From Onthophagus taurus (taxonomy: Eukaryota; Arthropoda; Insecta; Coleoptera; Scarabaeidae): a DNA stretch of 64,000 nucleotides. The stretch spans positions 4,342,501 to 4,406,500 of the forward strand of contig NC_091975.1 in NCBI RefSeq assembly GCF_036711975.1, read 5' to 3'. Below are positions 25,549 to 36,436 of the stretch, piece after piece. The stretch's first letter is position 1. Each line of letters opens with the position of its first letter. Made by a program: the position numbers and the translations under genes. A model generated the notes under the pieces. It worked only from the letters and a program-made list of their open reading frames with translations, did no database searches and had not been told where the DNA came from.

Positions 25549-27142
25549 ATGAATTTAATTCTTCAACTTCTTCTTGTAACTCCTCTAATACTATTTTTAC
25601 TCATCTATATTTATTACAAACGATCTTTTACTTACTGGGCGAGAAAAAATATACCAGTAATCAATAAACCAACGATTCCATTTGGTAATTTATCAAGTTC
25701 AAAAGATGGCGTGGATTTCTCAAAATTTTTCCAAGATCTTTACACAGAATTAAAATCTAAAAATATTCCGTATTGCGGGTTTTACATTGGTCCATTTCCA
25801 AATTTGTTTGTAGCCGATTTAGATTTACTTAAATCGATGTTAACGAAAGATTTTAAACATTTTATGAGTCAAGGAAATTGGGTTGATGAAAAAGCAGATC
25901 CGTACAGCGCAAATTTATTTTTTATGGATGGTGAAAAATGGAAAGAAATGAGACCTAAACTCAGCCCATGTTTTACATCGGGTAAAATGAAAACGATGTT
26001 TCCTTACATGATGAAGTGTGGAGATTTACTTGGAGAACATGTTCATCAAGCTTGCATAGAAAGCAGATCGATTAATATCAAAGAAGTTCTTGGAATTTAT
26101 ATAGCGGAAGTTTTAGGAAGTTGTGTTTTTGGTTTACAATGTAATAGTTTCGATAATTCTAAATCAGGATTCATCGAAGCTGGACATAAAGCTTTTAAAG
26201 CCGGGCCTAGATTAGCTTTAAGAAGAATTTTAACTTATATCTCGCCTAAATTAATTTCTTTAATTAAATTAACATTTTTCCCCAAAGAAGTTACTGGATT
26301 CTTTCGAAAAATAATCGACGAAGTTATTGCTTATAGAGAAACGAATCAGGAGAAGAGAAACGATTTAATGCAGGTTTTAATGGAGATGAAAAAAGATACC
26401 AAATTTTCTGTAGAAAACCTTTCAGCTCAAGCAATTGGCTTTTTTGCAGCTGGTTTTGAAACTTCTGCTGTTACAACCACTTTTTGTCTTTATGAATTAG
26501 CTAGAAATCCAGATATTCAAGAAAAACTTAGGAAAGAAATTTGGGAGTGTTTAAATAAAAATAAAGGAAAATTTAGTTATGATGGAATTGTTGAAATGAA
26601 ATATTTGGATAAAATAGTTAATGGTACATCTTTTATTTGTAACTTTTTTGAAATAATAACGATTTTTTTTAGAAACTTTAAGACTTTATCCCCCTGGGGG
26701 AATTTTGCAACGTTTATGTACTGAAGATTACATTTTACCTAATGGGGAAATTTTGGAAAAAGGTACAGTTATTAATGCGAGTCAAATGGGTGTCCATAAA
26801 GATGAAGAATTTTATCCAAACCCTGAGAAGTTTGACCCAGAACGATTTAACGAAGAAAATAAATCTAAAAGACCTCACATGACCTTCCTTACTTTTGGTG
26901 AAGGACCTAGAATTTGTCTTGGTAAATAAAGATAACAACAAAAAATATTTTTACTTTTAGATCATTATTTTTTAGGAATAAAATTTGCTCATCTACAAAT
27001 CAAAATTGGAATTATATCGATTTTAAAGGACCATCAAGTTTCTGTCGATAACTTCCTTGAATATCCCTTAGAATTTAAAAAGAACGCTATTTTTTTAACA
27101 CCCAAATACGATATTTTATTAAAACTTAAAAAATCAACTTAA
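25549..27142 (+). CDS. Cytochrome P450, CYP6-like (CYP3 clan)
   Basis: Microsomal haem monooxygenase of the kind used for xenobiotic, plant-toxin or hormone oxidation. Three exons: 25549-26623, 26673-26921, 26976-27142, giving 496 aa, normal family length. It has an N-terminal membrane anchor (residues about 1-23) and an aromatic CYP6-like start. The I-helix motif is AAGFETS, and ExxR is ETLR across the first splice junction. The PERF-type motif is DPERFNEE, and the haem loop FGEGPRICLG contains the axial Cys. All expected motifs are intact and no stop interrupts the spliced frame. The introns are 49 and 54 bp, both phase 1. CYP6 membership is judged from motif style and length; the substrate cannot be told. 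Confidence 0.93.
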
Positions 27143-27328
27143 GTTTAGTGAAATTAATGTTAATATATTATGAAGTAGTGTTTAATATTATTATGTCATT
27201 ATTATTGATTAAAAGATTATTTATTCAAGATAACTTAAAAATACATAAAAATAAAAAAATTGGATACAAAATTATTGAAACCTCAACTTCGAATAATATA
27301 AATAAATTTAAATAGCGAGCCAAAAAGT

Positions 27329-27895
27329 TTATCCCACTCTTGGACAACTTCCATAATAAGAAACTTCAACACTTCTTCCACAATTTTGTGCACATCTTAA
27401 CCATCTCTCATTTGAGTAAGTTATACCATTCGTTCCGCAAACGGGATTGTATTCCTGAGTAATCCTGCAAGCATTTTCACAGGGTGATCGAGTTGTTGCC
27501 ATTCCAGGAATAGGAACAGTTGAAGTTCTTAAAGGCGATTCAGTTGGATCATTAGGTAAACGACGGTTATTATTGTTATTATTATTCCATTTATTGATAT
27601 TATTCCAATTATTATTATTGTTCCAATCGTTATTATTATTCCAATCATTATTATTGTTCCAATTATTATTATTTAAATTTCTGTGGGGATGATTCCAAGA
27701 CGATGGAACATCATCTTGGAAAACAATTCTATCAGAATTAAATTGTCGAAATTTATTTTTGTTGTCATTGAAATTTGGATTAAAATTTGATTGTTCACTT
27801 TCATCCCAATGAAAATCAGGATTAAAATTGAAACCATGATAAGCAAACGAAGATTTAAAGATTAACAAAACTAAAAAAGAATGTTTAAACAACAT
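27329..27895 (-). CDS. Secreted Kazal-type protein with Asn-rich linker (Kazal gene 1)
   Basis: A 188-aa protein from a single exon. Residues 1-18 are a signal peptide. Residues about 70-115 are a low-complexity Asn/Trp repeat (units of WNNNN followed by D, N or I). A C-terminal Kazal domain (about 138-186) follows, with the pattern C-x3-C, EYNPVCGTNGITYSN, CxxxC and GSC. Kazal domains usually inhibit serine proteases by a canonical loop after the second Cys; the target cannot be read here. A TATA-like element on the same strand lies at 28031-28040, about 140 bp before the ATG. Unlike its neighbours it has no intron. It could be a salivary, gut or cuticle-associated protein. Confidence 0.88.
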   Translation of the reverse strand: MLFKHSFLVLLIFKSSFAYHGFNFNPDFHWDESEQSNFNPNFNDNKNKFRQFNSDRIVFQDDVPSSWNHPHRNLNNNNWNNNNDWNNNNDWNNNNNWNNINKWNNNNNNNRRLPNDPTESPLRTSTVPIPGMATTRSPCENACRITQEYNPVCGTNGITYSNERWLRCAQNCGRSVEVSYYGSCPRVG

Positions 27896-28030
27896 TTTTG
27901 TTTGTATAAAAGAAATTCTTACCGAAAAAAATAAAACTTCCCATTTTATGAAGAACTTTGGTAATACTTAAAATTAAACGAACGTTTACTAAATCTTAAA
28001 GTTAACTTTACAAATACAACTTGCACCTCT

Positions 28031-28040
28031 TATTTATATG
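28031..28040 (-). promoter_or_regulatory. TATA-like box of Kazal gene 1
   Basis: Minus strand reads CATATAAATA, about 140 bp upstream of the ATG at 27895. Position and sequence fit a core promoter. Confidence 0.4.
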
Positions 28041-28759
28041 AACCTATGTCCGCAACACTTTTTTGTTGTTTCTTCTTACCGTTTTCCCTCCACTTTTTAC
28101 ATGCCATTCATTTCTTTCTTCACATTCTTAACCACCCTTTTTTTTTTAATCACACCTCAAAAAAAACTTTTGAAATTTTTCACCGACTCATCTGACTAAA
28201 CGCAATGACCGTAATAAATTTCTGGAATTACCATCAACTTGACCTTAAACTATTGATTTATATCACATTTGTGCTTCCGTGATACACTCATACGTAAACT
28301 TTTAATTTTGTAACAAAAAATGTAGTTTAAATTAACGTTTAAAGAATGTCTTCGATTCCGATTCTAATGACACTATAAAGGATACGTTTGAAATTTTACA
28401 ATAACATTAAATATGTTAAACGATTCGTTTACGGTGAAAAATCTCATCATCTTCGTTTTAGAAAGAGACGACGAAGGTTGTTTCGTTCGATTATGGTTGT
28501 TGGTTATTTTGTTTTTCTGGAAGGGGGTTCCCAACAAGCATTCTTCAAAACTGAAAAATGAAGTTTGTTTTAATCCCATTAATCAATCGTCTGGGTTTAG
28601 TTAACCAACACGATATGAGTCTTCAAATAAGTCTCTGTTTCGCGTTTTTTATGTTTTATTCATTAAATGAATAACTCAGACGATGATTTATAAACGATGT
28701 GATCACAAATTATATAAAGACTTACCACGTATAATGAAAAGAAGATTAAATAAAAAGAA

Positions 28760-29150
28760 CATTGTGCCATAAATAATTTCTTATTTTCCTACGATTTTTT
28801 AAACTCAACTCTGTACGTTAGATTGTTCTAAATTTAACAAATAAAAACTTAAAACATCGTATCTCAAGAACAAATTGAGATATCATGATGAGATAAGTAT
28901 CATAAATGTGCCATGAATAAGTTCTTATTCCCACAAACCTAGTTGTTATTATTTTTTAATCACATCTCTACATCTTTATTAGTTTTATAACAATAGTAAT
29001 TTAAAATAATTGTATCTCAAGAACTAATTGAGATAACATCATGAAATAATAAGTGTCTTAAAGCAAATTTAATAGAGGTGCCATAAATAATTTCTTATTT
29101 TCGATAAACTTCGTTTCTAGGATTTTTTAAACTCAACTCTGATTGCTGAA
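28760..29150. repeat. Short tandem repeat array, about 145-170 bp unit
   Basis: GTGCCATAAATAATTTCTTATTTTC-like strings recur near 28764, 28909 and 29078. The strings TATCTCAAGAACxAATTGAGATA and GATTTTTTAAACTCAACTCTG recur between them. Roughly 2.5 diverged units lie between Kazal genes 1 and 2. TATCTCAA...TTGAGATA is also a short palindrome. Confidence 0.65.
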
Positions 29151-29827
29151 AAATACAAATGTTTCAAGGTTAAGTAAAGCGTCAAAAGTTAACCGAATCT
29201 TTAAGAATTTATTTTGATTCTATTTATAAAGTTTAAAAAGCGATTTATACAAGTTCTCTCTCTAAATAATCCCTCCATTTATACATTTATTTATTAAGAA
29301 TTGAATGAGTCATTTAATGAATACTAATTAGTGCCAAAAAAGGATGCAAATTACAAGCTAGAATTGTTAATGAAACAGTTTGTAACCACTTTGCGGTCTC
29401 TCAACTATCGTTAATTATGATTGATCGTTCGTAGAACGACAAAAAATAATAAAAAATACATAAATCGATTATAAAAAGCGACCGCGTTAAGTAATGTTGA
29501 TTAACAACGAGTTTAAAAGATCAAGATCATTACTCATTCAAAAAAACTCGGTTTTTTGCGTCTTTCCAAATAAAATTTTTCTTAGCTTTCACAATTTTTT
29601 ACAAGGTTTGTACAAAATTGGATGACACATTTGCAAAACAAACACCTTAATAAATGGTTAAATTTGTTTAAAAAGATTATACTTCAGAATTACACTTTCG
29701 AATTTATATTTTTAATAACGAGATTTTTATTCAAGGTCGTTGTAAAGATTCAAAGTCGATTCCACACGTAATCTCGTCTTACAACAAACTTTACAATCTT
29801 AAAAGACTTGAAACACGGTTTAGTCTT

Positions 29828-29835
29828 TATATAAA
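29828..29835 (+). promoter_or_regulatory. TATA box of Kazal gene 2
   Basis: TATATAAA, 69 bp before the ATG at 29904, at the usual distance for an insect core promoter with a short leader. Confidence 0.5.
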
Positions 29836-29903
29836 CTTTAAACAGATTTGACCTCTTTTAATATTTTTGTAGAAAATTAAATTTAACATTTTCTTTAAAC
29901 AAA

Positions 29904-30224
29904 ATGAAGATTTTCTTTTTTATAACGGGTAAGTTAAATTTTATTAATTTTGATGCAACTTAATTAATTATATTCATTTTTTATATTTAAGTTTTCTTTG
30001 TTATTGCTTCAATTAACGCTTTACCATCAACAACAAGGGAAAAGCGTCAATCAAATACATTCCAATCGTGTTTTGATGCCTGCAAAGATTTCACAACAAG
30101 AGAATACAATCCAATTTGTGCTTCTGATGATGTAACTTATAATAATCGGGGTGCTTTTAATTGTGCCCAACGTTGTAATGAAGCTTTAACTATTTCATTT
30201 TTTGGTACTTGCCAACCTTTGTAA
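29904..30224 (+). CDS. Small secreted Kazal-type protein (Kazal gene 2)
   Basis: Two exons, 29904-29928 and 29992-30224, phase 1 junction, 85 aa. The signal peptide is MKIFFFITVFFVIASINA, split by the 63-bp intron. A short basic stretch (TREKRQ) follows. The rest is one Kazal domain: CFDAC, EYNPICASDDVTYNN, FNCAQRC, ending FGTCQPL. Cys spacing is complete for three disulfides. The residue pattern fits a functional inhibitor-like domain, but the specificity loop does not name a protease. The tract EYNPIC...VTYxN is shared with Kazal genes 1 and 5. Confidence 0.9.
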
Positions 30225-30365
30225 AGAGAACCTTTTTTTTACATTAATTTCAAACTCCTAATTATGTGTTATATGGAAATATTGAATTTTATGGAAATAA
30301 ATTGATAAAGCAAAAGAGAATGTTATTTCTTATCGCTTCGTTATACAACAATTTTAATTCCGATT

Positions 30366-30428
30366 TTTGCACGTTTTCTGCTAAATTAGTAAGTGAGAAG
30401 GTCAAAATGCTGCAGAAAAACGTGCAAA
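30366..30428. repeat. Inverted repeat downstream of Kazal gene 2
   Basis: TTTTGCACGTTTTCTGC pairs with GCAGAAAAACGTGCAAAA (one bulge), making a stem of about 17 bp with a loop of about 30 nt. It lies in the 3' flank of Kazal gene 2. It may act in termination or be a small foldback remnant. Confidence 0.5.
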
Positions 30429-30896
30429 AAAGATGATTTGCACTGCTTTTACCTCTAAAACGAGTTAATTTATAATCAAAAACGTCGAACGAAGAAGTTG
30501 ATAACCTTCCCATTATCTTAGAATTTTATTTTTGAAGGTGACCGGTTTTGTTTGCATTTCATTGCAATTCTCAATATTGTTTAAAACATAAATGAGTCTT
30601 ATTTATGAGTTTTTCAAATTAATTTTTTTTTCAAACAAAACATGTAAGTTACAGAAATTCTAAATGTTTAATCCGAAAAATCAGTGAACGTCAGATTGTT
30701 TTGGAGAAGAAGAAGATAGGACTGGAGATTTTTCGTTTTCAGGAAAGTTTTAAATCTTGTACAACATAAGTGAATAAATTGTTTATTTAAAAAATTAGTG
30801 TTATAATTTCAACTTAAATACGTTTAAAACACCACGAGAAATATAAAAGTACAAAATAATATCATAGTTTTAAAGATGTATCATCCCCGGCTATAT

Positions 30897-31549
30897 TTAG
30901 CAAACTGATTCATAATTAACTTTGATGTCTGTAATAATAAGTTTATAAGTAAATAGATTTTAACATTATCTTTAACATACCTTTCTTGCAACATCTTACA
31001 GCACAATTCAACCTTCCTTTGTTACGATAATTACAGCCATCTGTCCCACAAACTGGGTTATATTGATCTATGATATGTGCAAGGCAATTTCTTATACATT
31101 CCGGAATAATTTCTTGATTGTCCAAACAATAAACATCTTGCGGAGGTGTTGGTACACAAATTGATGGTGGTTTTCCATCAGTTGTTGTTGTAGGAGGTGT
31201 TGTAGATGTTGTTGTAGACCTCCTTGTCGTTGGTGTTGGGATTGGGGTACGCGGAGTTTGATCATTCCAATCCCATTGACGTTTTAATCTTAAAGTATCT
31301 CCCAAATTTAAAAACAAACCTTAAAAAAATAATAGTTTGATGTTTTAAAATCCATAATTAGTTATTAAACTCAATTGGTTAGCATTAAACTATTAATTAT
31401 TGTTTACTTAAGCAAATGTTGTCCAAAATCCCTCAATAGTGAATGATAACCTTTACCCTCTTTTCTCCGAAAATTTGTTTAGTGATAATACTTTAAAGTG
31501 ACTTACATAAAATGACACAAAGAAACAAATTAAAATTTCCAGTAAACAT
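30897..31549 (-). CDS. Secreted Kazal-type protein with Thr-rich linker (Kazal gene 3)
   Basis: Minus-strand exons 31549-31507, 31319-30981 and 30928-30897. The first exon (43 nt) and most of the second-exon start encode a signal peptide. The mature start is LRLKRQWDWND with a dibasic site (LKR) that suggests propeptide cleavage. A Pro/Thr-rich linker (about residues 40-70) looks suited to O-glycosylation. The Kazal domain has PECIRNC, DQYNPVCGTDGCNYRN, LNCAVRCC and the terminal Cys supplied by the short last exon (DIKVNYESVC). An extra Cys pair (VYCLDN and RCC) is unusual. Architecture and exon lengths (43 nt first, 32 nt last) match Kazal genes 4 and 5. Confidence 0.85.
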
Positions 31550-31658
31550 TTTTGCTTGTCGTTCGTAAACTAAACGGGTAATCACTGAAGACTGAAGGGA
31601 CTGAAGAACGTTGGTAAGACCGACCTGTTTTTAAAAGTAATCCACAAAAACCGGTTGC

Positions 31659-31670
31659 ATATTTATGTAT
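31659..31670 (-). promoter_or_regulatory. TATA-like element of Kazal gene 3
   Basis: Minus strand reads ATACATAAATAT followed by GCAACCGG. Kazal gene 5 has TATATAAATA followed by CCCAACCGG at the same relative place, so this block looks conserved between paralogous promoters. Confidence 0.4.
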
Positions 31671-32479
31671 CTGTTTATATTCTGATTGTGGGGATTTTAC
31701 TTCTTGAACCATTTATTATGAAAGATTACAGATAGGTGGCGGTAATTAATAATCAAAATTAAAGTCCCTAGATTTACTTACCTATTACTTAGTACTCCAC
31801 CATTTACAGGAATGTCTATGGATGTTTAAACACGTTCTTAGCATCGAATACAAGATCCACAATGATGAGGACATTGAACACTGAGCAATTTCTCTTATTT
31901 TGGGAGGTGTACATGAAACATTTTTTTCAGGTGAGTACATTTTGTGTTTTGACAGTTTCTAATTGTCAATTCAAATTTCTATTTTCAAGTGTTAGGGTGT
32001 TACCAACTGCAACATACCTATTTCAATAGATTGTCAAAATTTATTTTATTTTTGTTAAAAAAAAGGATAAAAACGCGAATTACAAAAAATAGCATAAAAA
32101 ACACGTTTCATAAGACTTAAAGCACTCATTTTTTATTGAAATACAAAAATAGGACTACATTTATGAGACATTCTACAAAATATTTAGCAATAAAATTTAT
32201 AAAATTTTCTTGTTATTAATTAGATGTGCGAATGGACGAAAAAGATATATAAATAGGTCCATCCTTAGAAAAAACAGCCCGTTGCGTTTCTGTGGCAGCT
32301 CAAAAGTGCACCATGACTTTATGGACGCATATAATGCAACAAATATATGAGTGTAGAAAGCAAAGCATTACAATGAGATAATGAGAGATCTAGGAACCAA
32401 GCGGCCAGGATATCTTCATCATAAGAATTAATGAGACAAAAATAAATGCATTCTCTTTATTAATAAACAGTCGAATTAA

Positions 32480-33025
32480 TTATATTGAAATACATATTTT
32501 GTGGTAATTCAAGTCTAAAGTGATTGAATTATAGTCGAAATCCAAAATTTGTCGTTCAACATTCTCCTTTATACAGCATCAGAATCTCTAAAATAATTTC
32601 TTTGTTACTCAAGAAAATCAATAAATTTTTGTACTAACCCTTTCCACAGTTAGAAATACATTTTAACTCCTCAAGATTGTCATAGGAATTAAAATCAGTT
32701 CCACAAACAGGGTCGTACTTGTTCGAAACGATTCTATAACATTTTTCTTTACATTCTTCTTCTGTAATTCTTCCCGGGTCAGCCGTAGACGTTGTCGTTG
32801 AGGGTTTTAGTGTGGTGCTGGTGGTGAGCTTCTCCGTCGCCAACGATGTTCGAGGGGTTTGATCATCCCATTCCCATTGTCTTTTAGATCTTAAAGAATT
32901 TCCTTCAATATTTATCAACAAACCTGGGCAAGTAAAATTAAATTTAAATTTGTAATGATTTTAACATATTTAGTATACTCACAAAAGATAATACCGAGAA
33001 ACCCAATTTTCTTTTCGAAATACAT
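32480..33025 (-). CDS. Secreted Kazal-type protein with Thr-rich linker, two possible last exons (Kazal gene 4)
   Basis: Minus-strand exon 1 is 33025-32983 (signal peptide start MYFEKKIGFLGIIF) and exon 2 is 32923-32639. Exon 2 has the rest of the signal, SLRSKRQWEWDDQTPRT, a Thr/Ser-rich linker, then CKEKC, NKYDPVCGTDFNSYDN, LKCISNCGK. It ends in phase 1 before the last Cys of the domain. Two acceptors each supply a terminal Cys. One is exon 3a at 32587-32556 (EILMLYKGEC then stop). The other is exon 3b at 32514-32480 (DLNYHKICISI then stop). Exon 3a keeps the usual Y-x-G-x-C end; 3b is similar to exon 3b of Kazal gene 5. The spans given include both ends. Confidence 0.82.
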
Positions 33026-33212
33026 TTTAATTTTGTCTGTGTAAACTGAACGGGTTTACACTGACGACTGTCTCAATTTATGGAAATACGAATTTTTAAC
33101 GGGTCAAGTAAACAAGGTCGTTCACATGTAAAGGATTTATTACTATAAATTATTATTAATTATAAATTTGTTAAAAAAAAATATAGGAATTCTTCAGTTC
33201 TGATTAATACAT

Positions 33213-33818
33213 TTAAGAACACGGTCCGTGGTAATCCAAATCTAAATTAGCTGTAATACAAAAAATAGATACAAAATAAATTGGCGTGATTAAAAAATCA
33301 GTCTTATCAACTTAAATTAAAAAGAATTGATCAACATTTTTCGATTACAATGGAGAACATGTTCCAATAAAGCTAGTTACAACACCTAAAATCATTTTTT
33401 TAACTCAAAAATGTCCCAATTTCTTTTTAAACCTTACCTTTTCCACATACTGCTGCACATTTTAACTTCGATTGATTATCATAAGTTACATTATCCGATC
33501 CGCAAATAGGATTGTATTCATTTGTAGTGAATCGAAGACAATTACTTTGACAGTTTAAATCTAAACCATTATTATTGTTATTGTTATTATTATTATTATT
33601 CCCATTATTGTTATTATTATTAATCGGAGATGTTGTTGTAGATGGTACACGAATAATTTCTTCATCCCAAACCCATTGCCGTTTTAATCTTAATGAACCA
33701 GCGTCGATGTTTAAAATTAAACCTAGAATTATTAAAAATTAAAGATTACATAACAATTATATTAGATATACCCACATAAAACGACGCAAGATAACAAAGA
33801 AACTTTCCCAGAGGACAT
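33213..33818 (-). CDS. Secreted Kazal-type protein with Asn-run linker, two possible last exons (Kazal gene 5)
   Basis: Minus-strand exon 1 is 33818-33776 (43 nt from the second of two in-frame ATGs; this start matches the paralogues, while 33824 is the alternative). Exon 2 is 33722-33438: rest of the signal peptide, SLRLKRQWVWDEE, a run of about 16 Asn broken by Gly, then CQSNC, NEYNPICGSDNVTYDN, LKCAAVCGK. It ends phase 1. The last Cys can come from exon 3a, 33385-33345 (GVVTSFIGTCSPL then stop), or exon 3b, 33241-33213 (DLDYHGPCS then stop). Both have proper acceptors and complete the six-Cys domain. Function as a protease inhibitor is inferred from fold only. Confidence 0.84.
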
Positions 33819-33911
33819 TGTCATTTTGTATAGGTAACTGAACGAGGCCCAACACAAAGATTGAAAGATTCACTCACAACTGGTTTTTTAACATGCTCAA
33901 GACCGGTTGGG

Positions 33912-33921
33912 TATTTATATA
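33912..33921 (-). promoter_or_regulatory. TATA box of Kazal gene 5
   Basis: Minus strand reads TATATAAATA, about 95 bp before the chosen ATG, followed by CCCAACCGGTC. The CAACCGG part recurs at Kazal gene 3. The 5' leaders of genes 3, 4 and 5 also share GTTxAGTTTAC-like sequence just before the ATG. Confidence 0.5.
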
Positions 33922-34619
33922 CTCGTTTAATTAGAGATTACTGGGATTTACCAACTTTGTACTTGGAAATTCCATTGTTTAATGTAAAAAATGAAGTTAA
34001 TCCAATACATTGAATTATGGAGTATTAATTTTAAAGTAGTAATATTCCATATTTTGTACAAATTGTTTAATAATTTAATTTCTTTTTAATCGAAAATCAA
34101 AACATTTAAAATTAGAGGAAATTTCGCAACACAATTGCGTACTTAGCTTGTACTCATAATAAAATTCTCATCTTTGTGTAATGTATCAAACCGTTTTGTA
34201 TATTATTATATCAAAATCATGTCAATCAAAACGTCGAACTTGTATAAATATTTAGAACGTTTCAAATCAACACAATCAATTTATTCGAAACGTTTTTGAT
34301 TTACTTAAGAAATTTTATAATGTTATCTTATTTTTTTCAAATGAAATTATGATAAACTTGTAAACCATACAGAGCATCGATATTTATAACACAAAAGATC
34401 AGATTTATTTAACTTAATTCTATGAAAGCGATTAATCAGAATAATTTGTTAGAAAAACAAAAACGAGTCATTTTATCAACTCAACAGTCTTCAAAGATGA
34501 TCTTTAGTTATTGATAAACGCAGTATTTGTAGAATTATACATATATATCTACATTGCAAGTAAGAAATGAGATAAACTCAAAAATAGAGAGCAATTAAGA
34601 GAGACACAGATAGAAAAAA

Positions 34620-34895
34620 TGGTGAGACGGTGGGAAAGTCTTATCAGAAAAATTAACCCATCTATTCAACAGAGTGCTGCAAGACTCTGAAGTACCAAAT
34701 GAATGGCACAAAAGCATAACAATTCCCATATTCAAAAAAGGGATAAAAATTAACTCTGACAACCATCGCCTATTATTTATGTATCGTTATTTACAAACAT
34801 ACTAAAAAATAAGCTAGAAAATATCGTAAGAAATGCCGAAGAACAACAACGTTAGGAAAAGCAGATCGATAACTGATGCCGTATTTGTCATAAAT
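34620..34895 (+). mobile_element. Reverse-transcriptase fragment of a non-LTR element
   Basis: Reads LTHLFNRVLQDSEVPNEWHK, then PIFKKG, then SDNHR, then in another frame LKNKLENIVRNAEEQQ and a SRSITDAVF-like tail. This order (vPxxWxxsxxxPixKKG, NyR, EQxGFR, rSxxDAxF) is the start of the RT domain in RTE/CR1/Jockey-type elements. It is broken by stops and a frameshift, and no other part of the element is nearby. Confidence 0.75.
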
Positions 34896-35080
34896 TTTCC
34901 TCCTTATATTTTTGCCTTGCATCCCTGCATTGAGCCTTCGACTTTATCTTTTCTCCATTATCTCATCTATTTTCTTGCCTGATAGACTATGAGTCATAGC
35001 GGTCACTATCTCACAAAACGTTTCCTCTCTCTTCGTGTCTACGTCTCCGCGTCGGTTAAAGAAAAACAATATTTTCTCCA

Positions 35081-35205
35081 AAACGGTTACGAATCAAGAA
35101 ATGAAACTGTTTGAGGTTGTAAAGGAAATTTTGAGGTTTGGTTATACCAAATTTTAAGTTTACAATGTAATTAGTTCATTTTATATACATTTTTAAAATC
35201 ACCTA
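35081..35205. repeat. Isolated monomer of the 37.6-38.1 kb repeat
   Basis: Shares AAACGGTTA-GAATxAAGAAxxGAAACTGTTTGAGGTTGTAAAGG and the following TATACCAAATTTTAAGTTTACAATGTAAT with the tandem array at 37640-38110. Confidence 0.7.
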
Positions 35206-35998
35206 TTCACTTCTTTTCGTTACCTCGATCATCTCTTGCATACTTTCCATTCGTTCTATCTTCTAATGGTAGTTTATCAATTTTTGATCTTCTGATCTGA
35301 ATACACAGATTGCTCCCATGTTTCCTGGTCCACGACTCTTGCCCCAGTATAAATGTACTCCCCCGCCTCCCTCTTCCATTCTTATTCTACACTTTATCTT
35401 TTGACAATCGCTTCCTCTCCCCTCCTGTCGTAATGAATAAATTTAAGATGAGTCAATAAATAACAAAAATTTTACTGACTCTTGTTCTCATTAACTTGTT
35501 ACAGTCAAAATAATTTTTGGATTAGACACTATGATGAAAACAAAAACGATTATGACGCAACAAAAATTTACTACTTCGAATAAATTGTTTTTTGGAAGAT
35601 AAGTTTTGCTTTAAAAACAGTTTTTTATCCGAATTCTCGATAAGCAACACACACGTGTTAACCGTTTTATTCTCAGATTTCTCACTTTTAAAAAAATCCC
35701 AACGAAAAGATTTTTTAAATGTAAATACGCAATAAACGGCGACGCCAAAAGAGCGTGTTTAAAATGTTATAATTAGATTCGTTTATTGCGTATATGTCAC
35801 AAAAGATTTTAGTATCGGAAATGCGTCAATCATATTTCACCAGAATGAAATAACTTGGTTATAAAATGTAACGCACAACAATTAAAATTAATTAATGAAT
35901 TAATAAATTCTAAATTTAGATTTTATTTTTTATTAGATTGGAAATAGCTTATCTGACCCATTCTAAATATACATATAAACTCATCAACGACATCTTTT

Positions 35999-36310
35999 TT
36001 GCCCGATAAGTTCAAAATTCATAAACGTGACATAAAAGAACGGTTTTTGATGACTGTCGTTGAACGAATCAAAAAGCGAGTCTTCGAAAACATCAAAATT
36101 CGAACCGTATCGAACCAATCTACATCCTTGATCTGGTTTGGCAGAGAAATATTGCGTCATGTTCTTGAGATGATAGGAGGAACGGCGCATAAGAAACCGA
36201 TTATAAATCGTCATCATCGTCGTCGTCGAAAACTGGCATTAATAAAGCATATAGACAATTCGCTAGTCGGTTCAGTTTATCGCAAATTGTGGTCCAATCC
36301 GGTTATATAA
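35999..36310 (+). other. Unrecognised open frame, 103 codons
   Basis: Reads a basic Arg/His-rich peptide from an ATG-less start. It runs into the TATA box of the next gene and has no signal peptide or family I recognise. A minus-strand frame overlaps it. Most likely chance; recorded because the stretch is less AT-rich than its surroundings. Confidence 0.15.
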
Positions 36311-36311
36311 A
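36304..36311 (+). promoter_or_regulatory. TATA box of Kazal gene 6
   Basis: TATATAAA, about 126 bp before the ATG at 36437. The leader in between is AT-rich and holds no other gene. Confidence 0.45.
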
Positions 36312-36436
36312 CAATTCTGAAACAAATTTTTATTTAAATTTCTAAGTTGATTCACTCAAAGAAATCTAAAAAATAATATTTTTGATTCTGATAACATTTC
36401 GTTATTTTTGATTTTAACTTTCAAAAAATCAAAGGC

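Noticed and set aside
26705-26929. A separate small P450-like ORF.
   Set aside because: It is the second exon of the P450 gene, joined to 26623 by a 49-bp intron, not an independent gene.
32556-32587. Reading this as a random end of Kazal gene 4 because a more distal exon resembles gene 5.
   Set aside because: Exon 3a has a proper acceptor, the right phase, the Y-x-G-x-C ending and the same 32-nt length as the last exons of genes 3 and 6, so both endings were kept.
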